Assembly (NCBI GenBank): GCA_022827185.1
Contig: JAJDTM010000062.1
Span: 1 to 64,000 of the forward strand
Origin: Candidatus Poribacteria bacterium
GTDB taxonomy: Bacteria > Poribacteria > WGA-4E > WGA-3G
Reading direction: 5' to 3'
Length of the DNA stretch: 64,000 nucleotides
Part shown: positions 9,579 to 17,300 of the stretch, piece by piece
Numbering within the stretch: position 1 is the stretch's first letter
How the letters are laid out: every line of letters starts with the position of its first letter
The notes under the pieces: generated by a model
Seen by the model: the letters and a program-made list of their open reading frames with translations, nothing else
Databases searched by the model: none
What the model was told of the DNA's origin: nothing
Made by a program: the position numbers and the translations under genes

Positions 9579-9611
9579 TTCATAGCAAATTTCATAGCAG
9601 CCTTCATAGCA
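9579..9611. repeat. three TTCATAGCA repeats at 12-bp spacing
   Basis: TTCATAGCA occurs at 9579, 9591 and 9603, exactly 12 bases apart; its reverse complement TGCTATGAA sits in the loop and stem of the hairpin at 9681-9708. Regular spacing in the leader of the next gene could be an operator array or a slippage product. Confidence 0.55.
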
Positions 9612-9680
9612 ACCTTTGACGAATATTGCCTAAAACCCAATCGTGGTATAGGTTTATAGCCTTTCGAGAAACATATTGAA

Positions 9681-9708
9681 TTCACAGTTTTGCTATGAAA
9701 ACTGTGAA
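9681..9708. repeat. 11-bp perfect hairpin upstream of the hydrolase gene
   Basis: TTCACAGTTTT (9681-9691) pairs with AAAACTGTGAA (9698-9708) around GCTATG. It lies 45 bases before the hydrolase start. No T-run follows, so it is a possible mRNA leader structure or DNA-binding site rather than a clear terminator. Confidence 0.5.
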
Positions 9709-9752
9709 ACGCGTCTATAAACCTCGCCTGAGTGCGTATCAAGGAGCTTTCC

Positions 9753-10598
9753 ATGATTGTAGATACACATGTCCATGTCTGGGAAATAGATCCCCCAAAA
9801 TACCCCGTCGGTCCCACGGCACCGACTTGGAATTCCTATCCCGATGAACCCGGAACCGCTGACGAACTCTTGGCAGAGATAGACGCGCACGGTGTAGACT
9901 GGACGGTATTGGTACAAACCAGTTGGTCGACTTGGGATAACGGTTATATCGCAGATTCAGTAGAACGGTTTCCTGACCGATTCATCGGACACGGCTTAAT
10001 CGATCCACAAGACCCAAACAACGCCGAGCAGGTCCGCTATTGGATAAAAGATCGCGGTTTGGCGGGTTTCCGTTTCCATCCGATGTACTATCCCGATGAA
10101 AAAATATTGCTAACCCAACAGAACGGACCGATGTGGGAGGAGATTGCGGCACTCGACGCAATCATCCAATTTCATCTCCGCGCCGAGTTCGCGGATCAGG
10201 TCGCTGTCATTGCTGAACGATACCCACACCTAACGCTTATCCTTGATCACATGGGGTACCCACAAATAGATACCGACGCAGCAGCGTTTCAACCGATCGT
10301 GGACCTCGCACGATATGATAATGTCCACTTCAAGTTATCGGATGTCGCCGGACGTTCTCAGCAAGATTTCCCATACACAGACGTACACCCGTTCATTCAA
10401 ACATTGCGCTCCGTTTTCGGAGCAGAACGAACAGTATGGGGAACAGGCTACCCTGGACACCACAGAGAAAAACACAATTGGCCCACTTTAGCGCAAGAAC
10501 TTCGACTCATACAAGAAGGACTTCCGTTTTTGACAGACGACGACAAGGAACAGATTCTCGGAGGCACCGCCGCGAGGATATGGAATTTGCCGACTTAA
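9753..10598 (+). CDS. amidohydrolase-family TIM-barrel protein (COG3618-like)
   Basis: A 281-residue protein. ATG at 9753 is preferred over the in-frame GTG at 9732 because AAGGAG lies seven bases before it and the fold begins at once with DTHVHVWE (metal-binding HxH at residues 6 and 8). Further conserved blocks are GFRFHPMYYP (about 105-114), LDHMGYP (about 163) and GTGYPGHHR (about 229-237). Family members hydrolyse lactones or decarboxylate small acids. The usual C-terminal GSDxP motif, whose Asp is a catalytic metal ligand, reads GTGYP here, so activity is uncertain. Its stop shares TTAA (10595-10598) with the convergent rhodanese gene. Substrate unknown. Confidence 0.8.
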   Translation: MIVDTHVHVWEIDPPKYPVGPTAPTWNSYPDEPGTADELLAEIDAHGVDWTVLVQTSWSTWDNGYIADSVERFPDRFIGHGLIDPQDPNNAEQVRYWIKDRGLAGFRFHPMYYPDEKILLTQQNGPMWEEIAALDAIIQFHLRAEFADQVAVIAERYPHLTLILDHMGYPQIDTDAAAFQPIVDLARYDNVHFKLSDVAGRSQQDFPYTDVHPFIQTLRSVFGAERTVWGTGYPGHHREKHNWPTLAQELRLIQEGLPFLTDDDKEQILGGTAARIWNLPT

Positions 10599-11437
10599 CC
10601 TTCAGGAATCTCGACCGGCAGATCCAGCCGGTCTCCCCACTCTTTCCACGAACCTATATAGTTGCTCACCTTTGGGTATCCCAAAAGCCGCAACGCCAAA
10701 TAGGTTTGCGAAGAGCGGTATCCGCCCTGTCAGTAGCACATAACCTGTTTTTCGGGGGTAATACCGACTGCCTCATACATCTCTCGGAGTTCGTCAGCAG
10801 TTTTGAAGGCACCGACTTCATCAAGATTATTGAGCCACTCAATGTGAATAGAACCCGGAATCGCACCCGCACGTTCCGCTCGAGCCACCCTACCATAATG
10901 TTCATCGTCCGTTCGAGTGTCGAGCGGTACAAAATCTTCGCGGTTTAAGAGGACGTGAATCACGTCAGCATCCATGTGTGTATCGCGCTGCACATTTATC
11001 GGGAAAGGCGGAACCTCTGGGGGTTCAGCACCCTCCGTACTAATCGGTCCCTCTGCTGCGAGCCATGCGCTAAAACCGCCATCTAATAAACGCGTATCGG
11101 AATGTCCCAAATACTCGCAGAACCAAAGGCCACGCGATGCCCGGGTTCCAGAGATGTCTTCATACCATACAATCGGCTGCGTTGGGTCAAGCCCGCGTTG
11201 CTGAAACAGATACGCCATCATCCACATAAAGGCATCGAGGGTCTCTTTGCGGGTATCAATAAGACTCAAACCGAACAGATCTAAGTGAAGCGCACCCGGA
11301 ATATGCCCCCGAATATATTCATACGTCGGTCGCGTATCCACGATGCATAGTGTGTTATCATCAAGTCTACCTTTCAATTCTTCGGCAGAGATAACCAGTT
11401 GTGGGTTTTCATAGCCTTTATAGGCTTCCATTGCCAA
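10595..11437 (-). CDS. two-domain rhodanese sulfurtransferase, candidate selenoprotein (TGA at active site)
   Basis: Predicted thiosulfate or 3-mercaptopyruvate sulfurtransferase. The first frame gives 235 residues ending VMCY at a TGA (10730-10732). Past it the frame continues QGGYRSSQTYLALRLLGYP, then GSWKEWGDRLDLPVEIPEG, and stops with TAA at 10595-10597. That is 44 codons of a standard rhodanese C-terminus. The TGA occupies the nucleophile position of the CxxGxR active-site loop (x-Q-G-G-Y-R). The N-terminal domain (about 15-130) has Asp94 at the matching site (DISGTRAS), as in inactive N-domains of tandem rhodaneses. With selenocysteine the protein is 280 residues. No textbook SECIS was found. 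A pseudogene or sequence error replacing TGC/TGT is the alternative. The shared TTAA stop with the neighbour supports the longer reading. Confidence 0.75.
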
Positions 11438-11479
11438 CTCCTTCTAAATATGTCAGGACTTACACATTTCCTCTTAAAG

Positions 11480-11506
11480 TCCCCCTGATAAGGGGGATTT
11501 AGGGGG
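11480..11506. repeat. CCCCCTGATAAGGGGGAT palindromic repeat
   Basis: A short palindrome upstream of the rhodanese gene; the same motif occurs near 8001-8026. It is one of several repeat families dispersed between genes in this window. Confidence 0.5.
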
Positions 11507-11558
11507 TTTAAAATACCAAAATTACTGCTTTTTCCGTAAATCCTAAGAGCGTTATTTT

Positions 11559-12998
11559 CTATACTACTCTTGCCTTCCTTTTAACAACTTTTATCCGCTT
11601 CCATCTACCCGTGTGATACCAGACCCACATCGCGACACCTTGTACAATATTTGAGACGGCAATGCCTAACCAAACGCCGTTCAGCCCGATGAAATATGAA
11701 AGCAAAATTACAAGTCCCAAGCCGATGACGAGTTGTGAGACGAGTGTAATCAGCATCGGAGAGAGCGTGTCCCCTGCACCATTGAGGGCTTTGCCTAACA
11801 CCAGCGAGAAAGCGATGAATCCAAACGTTGGGGACAGAAACCGTAGGTAGACAGCACCAATTTCAATAACGTTTGCATCTGGGCTGAAAATCCGAATGAA
11901 CGTCTGTGGAAAGATGAGGAAAACCGCGCCGATCACTGCCATAATCGCGGCACCTAAAATGTTCGCAACGCTTGCCGATTTTTCGGCGCGTTCTATCTGA
12001 TTCGCACCTAAATTCTGTCCCACTAACGGGGCAACCGAATTCGCAATGCCAAAGCCAGGGTTCATTACCAGAATCCGGAGGCGCATACAAATTGTATAGG
12101 CTGCAACAACAGTTTTGCCATATGGTCCAATGACCCACAAGAATCCGAGACGTGAGAGATGCCGCCAAAATCCCTGCATAGAGCTGAAAATACCGAGCCG
12201 TAAAATGTCAACCATCTCTGCGAGGTCTACCTGAAACCGGGCGCGCCGCAGCGATACGGGCGCGCGTCCGCGCCAACAGAGATAAAGTAGAACGATCACA
12301 CCCGCACCACGTCCAATCAGCGTTGCATACGCAGAACCGGCTACACCGAGTTTCGGAAATCCCCATAAACCAAAAATCAATAACGGATCAAGCGCAATGT
12401 TGATCAGGGTCGAAAAAACCAAAACGACCATTGGGGTGACCGCGTCCCCGCCAGCACGGAAGATGGATCCGAGCGTCATTGACAGGAACATTGTGCTGAT
12501 ACCGACAAGCACGATGTGCATGTAGGTTGTACCAAGCCGTAGCACCTCTGGATCAACCATTCGCACCGCACGTAAACCTTGTTCCGCCAACCGGTAACCG
12601 ATAAGTGTAACACCGATAGAGAAGAAGATTGCTAACAGGATCGCCTGCATCGCAATGTGCTCGGCTTGTGCGAGATTTCTCGCCCCCAAGTACTGCGCCA
12701 CCATAATTCCAGCACCTGTTGAGATACCGAGCGAGAACACTCCGATTAACCGGAGCAAATTCCCACTCACACCAACAGCCGCTATCGCACCAGGACCCAG
12801 TCTTCCAACGAAAATCATATCGATGATATTGAAGGCATCTTGAAGGATATAACTGAATATTATCGGTCCTGCGAGCCGTAAGAGATGCCTCAGAAGGCTC
12901 CCTTGCGTCAAATCGCCCCGTGCTTTTTTCATATTTTGTGTCGTGGCACTTATGTGTTGCTGTTTGCGTCCTCTTCGCCTAAATCCCCGTATTTTCAT
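11559..12998 (-). CDS. MATE-family efflux transporter
   Basis: A 479-residue inner-membrane protein of about twelve hydrophobic helices, the normal size for MATE (NorM/DinF-like) cation-coupled exporters of drugs and other organic cations. Typical family stretches are LAGPIIFSYILQDAFNIIDM near residue 42, IFVGRLGPGAIAAVGVSGN (about 65-83), MVAQYLGARN (about 104-113) and, in the second half, APLVGQNLGANQ. The start is uncertain: the first ATG at 12998 gives a basic 22-residue leader, and an internal ATG at 12932 (MKKARGDLTQGS) fits the family N-terminus better. Neither has a clear ribosome-binding site. Substrate unknown; the adjacent repeats suggest it is transcribed alone. Confidence 0.9.
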   Translation of the reverse strand: MKIRGFRRRGRKQQHISATTQNMKKARGDLTQGSLLRHLLRLAGPIIFSYILQDAFNIIDMIFVGRLGPGAIAAVGVSGNLLRLIGVFSLGISTGAGIMVAQYLGARNLAQAEHIAMQAILLAIFFSIGVTLIGYRLAEQGLRAVRMVDPEVLRLGTTYMHIVLVGISTMFLSMTLGSIFRAGGDAVTPMVVLVFSTLINIALDPLLIFGLWGFPKLGVAGSAYATLIGRGAGVIVLLYLCWRGRAPVSLRRARFQVDLAEMVDILRLGIFSSMQGFWRHLSRLGFLWVIGPYGKTVVAAYTICMRLRILVMNPGFGIANSVAPLVGQNLGANQIERAEKSASVANILGAAIMAVIGAVFLIFPQTFIRIFSPDANVIEIGAVYLRFLSPTFGFIAFSLVLGKALNGAGDTLSPMLITLVSQLVIGLGLVILLSYFIGLNGVWLGIAVSNIVQGVAMWVWYHTGRWKRIKVVKRKARVV

Positions 12999-13149
12999 TC
13001 ATATTAACAGAACATCAGTTGGCTGTCAACACAAAAATACAGACCCGTCAGAGCCATTCGGTTTTAAGAAATTTAGGACTTACGCAGCCCCATTGCAGAC
13101 TGCAGGCGGGGTTTAATGAAAATTAACTTTTTAATTCGGTAATTTCGGA

Positions 13150-13265
13150 ACGTGCGATGAATCGCACTACTACGAACCTGCCCGTTTGTAGTAGGGCAAT
13201 TCTGCGGCGTACTCGCCCAAATGCGAAGTGCATTATTGCCCGTAATTACCGAAATATTTTCTTAT
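13150..13265. repeat. inverted copy of the dispersed repeat at 7823-7980
   Basis: Read on the minus strand this stretch matches 7823-7980: ATATTTCGGTAAT, CGGGCAATAATGCAC, GGGCGAGTACGCCGCAGAAT, TGCCCTACTACAAACGGGC and TAGTAGTGCGAT occur in the same order. The 7.8-kb copy has about 45 extra bases in the middle. A shortened version is recognisable at 7360-7390. Confidence 0.7.
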
Positions 13266-13330
13266 AGTAGATCCGGTAATTACTTATACACTCGTATCGT
13301 CGTGTGAGTTGTGAAGTTTTGTATTCCAAT

Positions 13331-13358
13331 GGCACAGGCTAACAGCCTATGCTACAAG
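13331..13358. repeat. 28-bp repeat, copy 1
   Basis: GGCACAGGCTAACAGCCTAT plus GCTACAAG, containing the AGGCTAACAGCCT hairpin; identical to 27028-27055. Confidence 0.75.
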
Positions 13359-13452
13359 TGTAAACTTATTTTCGGATTTTACTATAAACTTCATAAAATC
13401 CCACCTGCAATGGATGTCGGACCTAACTTCACTATAATATTCAATTTTTTCT

Positions 13453-13482
13453 TTGACAGCAGCACTGAAAACTTGTTATAAT
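13453..13482 (+). promoter_or_regulatory. consensus sigma-70-type promoter for LamG gene
   Basis: TTGACA (13453-13458) and TATAAT (13477-13482), both perfect consensus hexamers with an 18-base spacer, lie 38 bases before the LamG start codon. This predicts strong constitutive transcription. Confidence 0.8.
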
Positions 13483-13519
13483 AATTTTGTGTATGTTTAT
13501 ATTTTTCTGGGAGGCAGAC

Positions 13520-14308
13520 ATGAAAAACGCAATATTGACTTACAAGTTAGCACTATACGTAAGCGTGGCTCTCTTCGCAGGACTCCTCATGGTGTTTACA
13601 CCATTTGCCGCTGCAGATTTTTCAGAGGGGCTTATCCTACATCATCCGTACGATGAAGGAGAAGGCTCACTGGCTGCAGATTTGAGTGGAAACGGTCACG
13701 ACGGTGAAATCTCTAATCCTGAATGGACTGATGGAAAATTTGGACAAGCACTTAAGTTTGGGGGCGAAGGCAGCGATGTTTTCGTCACTGTTGAAAGCAC
13801 ACCCATTTTAAACGTGAATGAATGTACGTTCATGGCGTGGGTTAACGCTGACCATTGGAACGGCACACGGCAGATCGTTGGTAAATCTGTTCATGGAGGG
13901 TGTAGTGGCAGAACACAATACGGTCTATTTAGTGAAGGCGGGGTCTTCAAACTTCGCTTTGAAACTGAGAGCGGTAGAGCGGACATCTCAACGGACCTCC
14001 CACCCGTAGGTGAGTGGGTGCATGTCGGCTTTACCAACGACGGTTCAACAGCGAAAATCTATGTTAATGGTGAAGCTGTTGTCGAAGGTGCCGTACCAGG
14101 CACGCTGAATGCCAATGACGATCCGTGGCGGATCGGACAGGATTGTGAGCGGCTTAACTATGTCTTCGCAGGGTCAATAGACGAAGTGCGTCTCTGGAAC
14201 CGTGCTTTAAGCGCAGAGGATATTGCAGCACTAAAGGATTTGCCGACGGCTGTTGATGCACAAGGGAAATTAACCACCACTTGGGGCGACATCAAAACCG
14301 ATCTTTAA
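13520..14308 (+). CDS. secreted LamG/concanavalin-like domain protein
   Basis: A 262-residue protein starting at ATG 13520, preceded by GGGAGG; an upstream in-frame ATG at 13487 overlaps the -10/ribosome-binding region and is unlikely. Residues about 8-32 form a signal peptide (hydrophobic LALYVSVALFAGLLMVF, then Ala-rich cleavage site). The rest is one LamG/Laminin-G-3 jelly roll: GLILHHPYDEGEG, DLSGNGHDGEI, KFGQALKFGG, FMAWVNADHW, KIYVNGEAV and SIDEVRLWNRALS. Such domains commonly bind carbohydrate or protein ligands. The C-terminus ends in GKLTTTWGDIK, a motif shared with four other LamG proteins of this window. It is closely similar to the protein at 16492 and flanks the same AAA gene. 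Ligand unknown. Confidence 0.85.
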   Translation: MKNAILTYKLALYVSVALFAGLLMVFTPFAAADFSEGLILHHPYDEGEGSLAADLSGNGHDGEISNPEWTDGKFGQALKFGGEGSDVFVTVESTPILNVNECTFMAWVNADHWNGTRQIVGKSVHGGCSGRTQYGLFSEGGVFKLRFETESGRADISTDLPPVGEWVHVGFTNDGSTAKIYVNGEAVVEGAVPGTLNANDDPWRIGQDCERLNYVFAGSIDEVRLWNRALSAEDIAALKDLPTAVDAQGKLTTTWGDIKTDL

Positions 14309-14315
14309 GATAGCG

Positions 14316-14340
14316 TAGGCGCGCTGCCAAAGCGCGCCTA
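14316..14340 (+). terminator. GC-rich hairpin after LamG gene
   Basis: TAGGCGCGCT (14316-14325) pairs with AGCGCGCCTA (14331-14340) around GCCAA, eight bases after the stop. It is likely to act on transcript ends although only a weak CCCTTCTCG follows instead of a T-run. The same hairpin sequence appears at 54350-54378, also downstream of a LamG gene. Confidence 0.5.
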
Positions 14341-14408
14341 TCCCTTCTCGTACCTGCCTGGGCGCGTCTGATTAACAAAAAATTTCACACCAAATCACGG
14401 AGAAAAAA

Positions 14409-16223
14409 ATGTTTTGGGATGAAGTCGAAAAACACTACAACGCAGGTTCCGCCCACCAATTTCTGCTCCATTTTAATGTAAATGACCTGCAGTATGATGA
14501 TGTTTACGGCTACTTGCCCACCAAAGCCTACCTCATGGAGCAACTCAATGTATTAGGCTGCCAACTCGTCGTCGGATATAATACATCACAGGGCATTCAG
14601 CTGCCTTATGTCGGGCGATGGCGCAACATGCAGAGAATGTTACAACTCGCACCGCGAGAACAAGAGGACGCAGAAAACAAGCGTCCAAGAATTAATTCCA
14701 GCTTGGCATTCGATAAAGAACATGAAGATCCATTCGTGCGAATAGATCCTTCGCCTTCCGAGGATTTGCGGAAAAAGTTAAATAATCTTTTACATCAAGG
14801 GAGAACGAGAATCGGGTTGGTTATTGATTTTCTCGAGCAGCTCATACCCAACGACCCATCGCTGAGCAACGTTGCCAGAGATGAATCACAACTCTTGTTT
14901 AATCAGATCCAAAATTGGGCATCCGACTTAGGCATCCGAAGACACAAGCATGTTGTTCTCCTCGTCACACACAATACGTTTGACATACACCCGAATCTCA
15001 CCGTGAATCCAGAAATCCCAATGATAGAAATTCCGTTTCCAGACTATGAGGATCGGTTGAGGTTTCTTGAGCATATATACAACGTTTCGGATAATTCATC
15101 GCAGATGCGTAAAACGCTCGGCAATAATCAAGAGCGGGAAGCCTTGGCACGAGAGACGATAGGATTGAACCTATTCGGTGTTCACGATGTTGTCCAACAG
15201 GCAGAATCTGCGCAACAGAGAGCCGGTGGTGAACCGCTTGTGCGATACAGACGTGAGAGTATTAAAGCCTTCAGCCATGGTGTCCTTGAACTTGGTGAAA
15301 CTAACAGAAACTCATCTGGTGATGGTTGGTATGTGACGCGAACAATTAAGGATATCGCAGATGGTATGAAAAATCGGGATCTGCGACGTGTGCCGAGAGG
15401 CATGCTACTACTTGGTCCACCTGGAACAAGTAAGGCTTATGCAGCCCAAGTGCTCGCCGGTGAGGCTAACATGACCCTCGTCCAACTCCGCTACGCCAAT
15501 CAGGTCGGCGAAGTAACAATAAACATCAATCAAAATGGGAACACCTATGAACGCAACCTGAAGGCAGGTCTCAGTTTTATCCGCGGCATCGCCCCAACGG
15601 TCGTTTTTATGGATGGCGTTGAGCAGGCTTCACCACATACCACAATGAATCCAGAGGATCATGATCGCGTGTTTCCACCTGCCCTCGTGAACGCTATGAG
15701 CGATATGTCACTCCACGGTAGAGTGATATGGGTCGGAGCATCGCAACGACCCGATTTAATGCCGCCTATCTTTCGACGATACGGTATTTTCGACACCAAA
15801 TTGATTATGCTACCGCCCACCGGTGGCGGCAGAATGGCAATTTTAAGAATATTTTGTCAGCGACAAACATCAGGCAACATTAATTTCCAGTCCCTCGTTG
15901 GAGGTCCAGAAACAGATGGGTTGACATGGCGAGATCTGCTCTTGATTGTTCAACGTGCGAACAATCTCGCAAGACGCGGCGGGCGCGATACCTTTACGGA
16001 AGGCGAGCTCCGCCAAGCACTCAACGACTTCATACCAGATTATTCGCGGGAGATGCAAATCTTCATGGGGTTATTAGCATTGCGGGAAGCGAATTCACGC
16101 ATGATGGTGCCAGACGGATTGTTACCAGAATATCAAGAATTTGTGGAAGGCAACCGAATTGACAAAACAGGAATTAATAAGCGGCTAATAGAACTCAGCG
16201 ATCAACTCGGCTTGGATGCTTAA
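14409..16223 (+). CDS. tandem AAA-type ATPase with degenerate nucleotide site
   Basis: A 604-residue cytosolic protein, layout similar to Ycf46-type proteins: an N-terminal AAA-like half without P-loop but with a Walker-B-like VIDFLEQ (about 138-144), and a C-terminal AAA domain. In the latter Walker A reads GPPGTSKA (about 336-343; GPPGTGKT is usual), Walker B reads VVFMDGVEQ (about 398-406; DG instead of DE) and sensor 1 reads VGASQRPD where an Asn is expected. Paired Arg residues in FRRYGIF could be Arg fingers. Loss of the P-loop Thr/Ser and the catalytic Glu argues against efficient ATP hydrolysis; a nucleotide-sensing or scaffold role is possible. It lies between two similar LamG genes on the same strand. 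Start: AGAAAAAA precedes ATG. Function unknown. Confidence 0.75.
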   Translation: MFWDEVEKHYNAGSAHQFLLHFNVNDLQYDDVYGYLPTKAYLMEQLNVLGCQLVVGYNTSQGIQLPYVGRWRNMQRMLQLAPREQEDAENKRPRINSSLAFDKEHEDPFVRIDPSPSEDLRKKLNNLLHQGRTRIGLVIDFLEQLIPNDPSLSNVARDESQLLFNQIQNWASDLGIRRHKHVVLLVTHNTFDIHPNLTVNPEIPMIEIPFPDYEDRLRFLEHIYNVSDNSSQMRKTLGNNQEREALARETIGLNLFGVHDVVQQAESAQQRAGGEPLVRYRRESIKAFSHGVLELGETNRNSSGDGWYVTRTIKDIADGMKNRDLRRVPRGMLLLGPPGTSKAYAAQVLAGEANMTLVQLRYANQVGEVTININQNGNTYERNLKAGLSFIRGIAPTVVFMDGVEQASPHTTMNPEDHDRVFPPALVNAMSDMSLHGRVIWVGASQRPDLMPPIFRRYGIFDTKLIMLPPTGGGRMAILRIFCQRQTSGNINFQSLVGGPETDGLTWRDLLLIVQRANNLARRGGRDTFTEGELRQALNDFIPDYSREMQIFMGLLALREANSRMMVPDGLLPEYQEFVEGNRIDKTGINKRLIELSDQLGLDA

Positions 16224-16240
16224 TATTATGTATTACGCAC

Positions 16241-16269
16241 TGCAGTCGGGGTTTGAAACCCCGCCTGCA
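16241..16269. repeat. GC-rich palindrome downstream of AAA gene
   Basis: TGCAG-T-CGGGGTTT and AAACCCCG-C-CTGCA form a nearly perfect palindrome 18 bases after the stop. It is a possible transcript terminator or REP-like element; a half copy lies near 13100-13115. Confidence 0.5.
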
Positions 16270-16327
16270 TATTGAGTCGAGAGCGTTAGTGGATAAGAAA
16301 CTAATTTTTTCGATCGATTTTGTTCCC

Positions 16328-16416
16328 CCAGGCCCGGTAGGTTCGGTTTCCTAACCGAACCGGATTCGTGAAATGAGACGCAAAACCCAAGAATCTCTTA
16401 AAACTAAATGCCCCTG
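16328..16416. repeat. composite dispersed repeat with palindrome
   Basis: It starts with CCAGGCCCGGTAGGTTCGG, includes the full palindrome (about 16334-16362), and ends with AAAACTAAATGCCCCTG (16400-16416). An element of the same architecture lies at 37946-38046. Both end just before the -35 box of the next gene. Confidence 0.6.
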
Positions 16417-16425
16417 AATTTTTTC

Positions 16426-16454
16426 TTGACGGATATTTCCGCCTTTGTTATAGT
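16426..16454 (+). promoter_or_regulatory. sigma-70-type promoter for second LamG gene
   Basis: TTGACG (16426-16431), 17-base spacer, TATAGT (16449-16454), 38 bases before ATG 16492, with AAGGAGGAA as ribosome-binding site at about 16475-16483. Confidence 0.75.
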
Positions 16455-16491
16455 ACCTTTATCTTTACTTACTTAAGGAGGAAACCTGATC

Positions 16492-17268
16492 ATGAAATTA
16501 GCTATCTGTTTATCTATTACACTACTTTTCGTCCTAACACCCCTCGTAATGTCTGTGGGGCCAAAAGAGTTCCTTGATGGCTTGGTGCTATACCACCCTT
16601 ATGATGAAGGGAAAGATGCCGAAGCCGAAGACCTTAGTGGAAACGAGCATCACGGTGTAATTGACAACCCGAAATGGGTTAATGGCAAATTCGGAAAGGC
16701 GTTGGAATTTGGCGGTCCAGGGAGCGACGTTTTTGTCACTGTTGAAAGCACCGATGCATTGAACGTGGATGAATTCTCGTTTATGGCGTGGATCAACTCC
16801 GAGGAATGGAACGGTGTCCGTCAAGTCGTCGGTAAATCCGTTCATGGTGGATGTGGGGGTAGGGTCCAATACGGCGTGTTCAGTGAAGGCGCGGTCTTCA
16901 AAATCCGTCTTGAAACCGAAGCGGGTCGTAACGATATTTCAACCGATTTGCCAGAGACTGGGGAATTTGTGCATATCACTTTCACGAATGATACCAAGAA
17001 AACCAAAATCTTCTATGACGGCAAAGAGATGGTTGAAGGAGATACGCCTGGCAAACTCAAAGCCAACGACGATCCGTGGCGAGTTGGACAGGATTGCGAC
17101 CGTCTGAACTACGTTTTTTCTGGTATTATCGACGAGGTGCGTCTCTGGAATCGCGCACTGAGCGAAGAAGAAATTAATACTTTCATGGACCAGGGCGTAG
17201 AAGCACTCGATGTTGAAGCAGTAGGGAAACTCTCAACGACTTGGGGTCGTCTTAAGACTCGTTTATAG
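16492..17268 (+). CDS. secreted LamG/concanavalin-like domain protein
   Basis: A 258-residue paralogue of the protein at 13520. A signal peptide occupies about residues 1-22 (hydrophobic ICLSITLLFVLTPLVM). The LamG fold follows with the same landmarks: GLVLYHPYDEGKD, DLSGNEHHGVI, KFGKALEFGG, FMAWINSEEW, KSVHGGCGGR, KIFYDGKEM, DPWRVGQDCDRLNYVFSG and DEVRLWNRALS. Two Cys in conserved positions (HGGC and QDC) may form a disulfide as in the paralogue. The C-terminus ends GKLSTTWGRLK. The strong AAGGAGG ribosome-binding site and own promoter indicate a monocistronic, well-expressed surface or periplasmic protein. Ligand unknown. Confidence 0.85.
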   Translation: MKLAICLSITLLFVLTPLVMSVGPKEFLDGLVLYHPYDEGKDAEAEDLSGNEHHGVIDNPKWVNGKFGKALEFGGPGSDVFVTVESTDALNVDEFSFMAWINSEEWNGVRQVVGKSVHGGCGGRVQYGVFSEGAVFKIRLETEAGRNDISTDLPETGEFVHITFTNDTKKTKIFYDGKEMVEGDTPGKLKANDDPWRVGQDCDRLNYVFSGIIDEVRLWNRALSEEEINTFMDQGVEALDVEAVGKLSTTWGRLKTRL

Positions 17269-17300
17269 TATGATCCCTAATTGAATACACGCTTTCGCTG

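Larger units (their letters stand above)
12999..13519. other. repeat-rich intergenic region with promoter
   Basis: About 520 bases without a gene. It contains a MITE-type end CAGAGCCATTCGGTTTT (13049-13065), a half copy of a GCAGGCGGGGTTT element (about 13100-13115), an inverted copy of the 7823-7980 repeat (13150-13265), a 28-bp repeat (13331-13358) that recurs identically at 27028-27055, and a strong promoter just before the LamG gene. Confidence 0.7.

Noticed and set aside
10436..10948. 170-codon plus-strand frame over the rhodanese gene
   Set aside because: It lies opposite the conserved rhodanese and overlaps the hydrolase end in another frame; its product shows no family pattern.
14409..16223. 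Defence island centred on the AAA protein
   Set aside because: No nuclease, methylase or toxin is adjacent; the neighbours are secreted LamG proteins and housekeeping genes.
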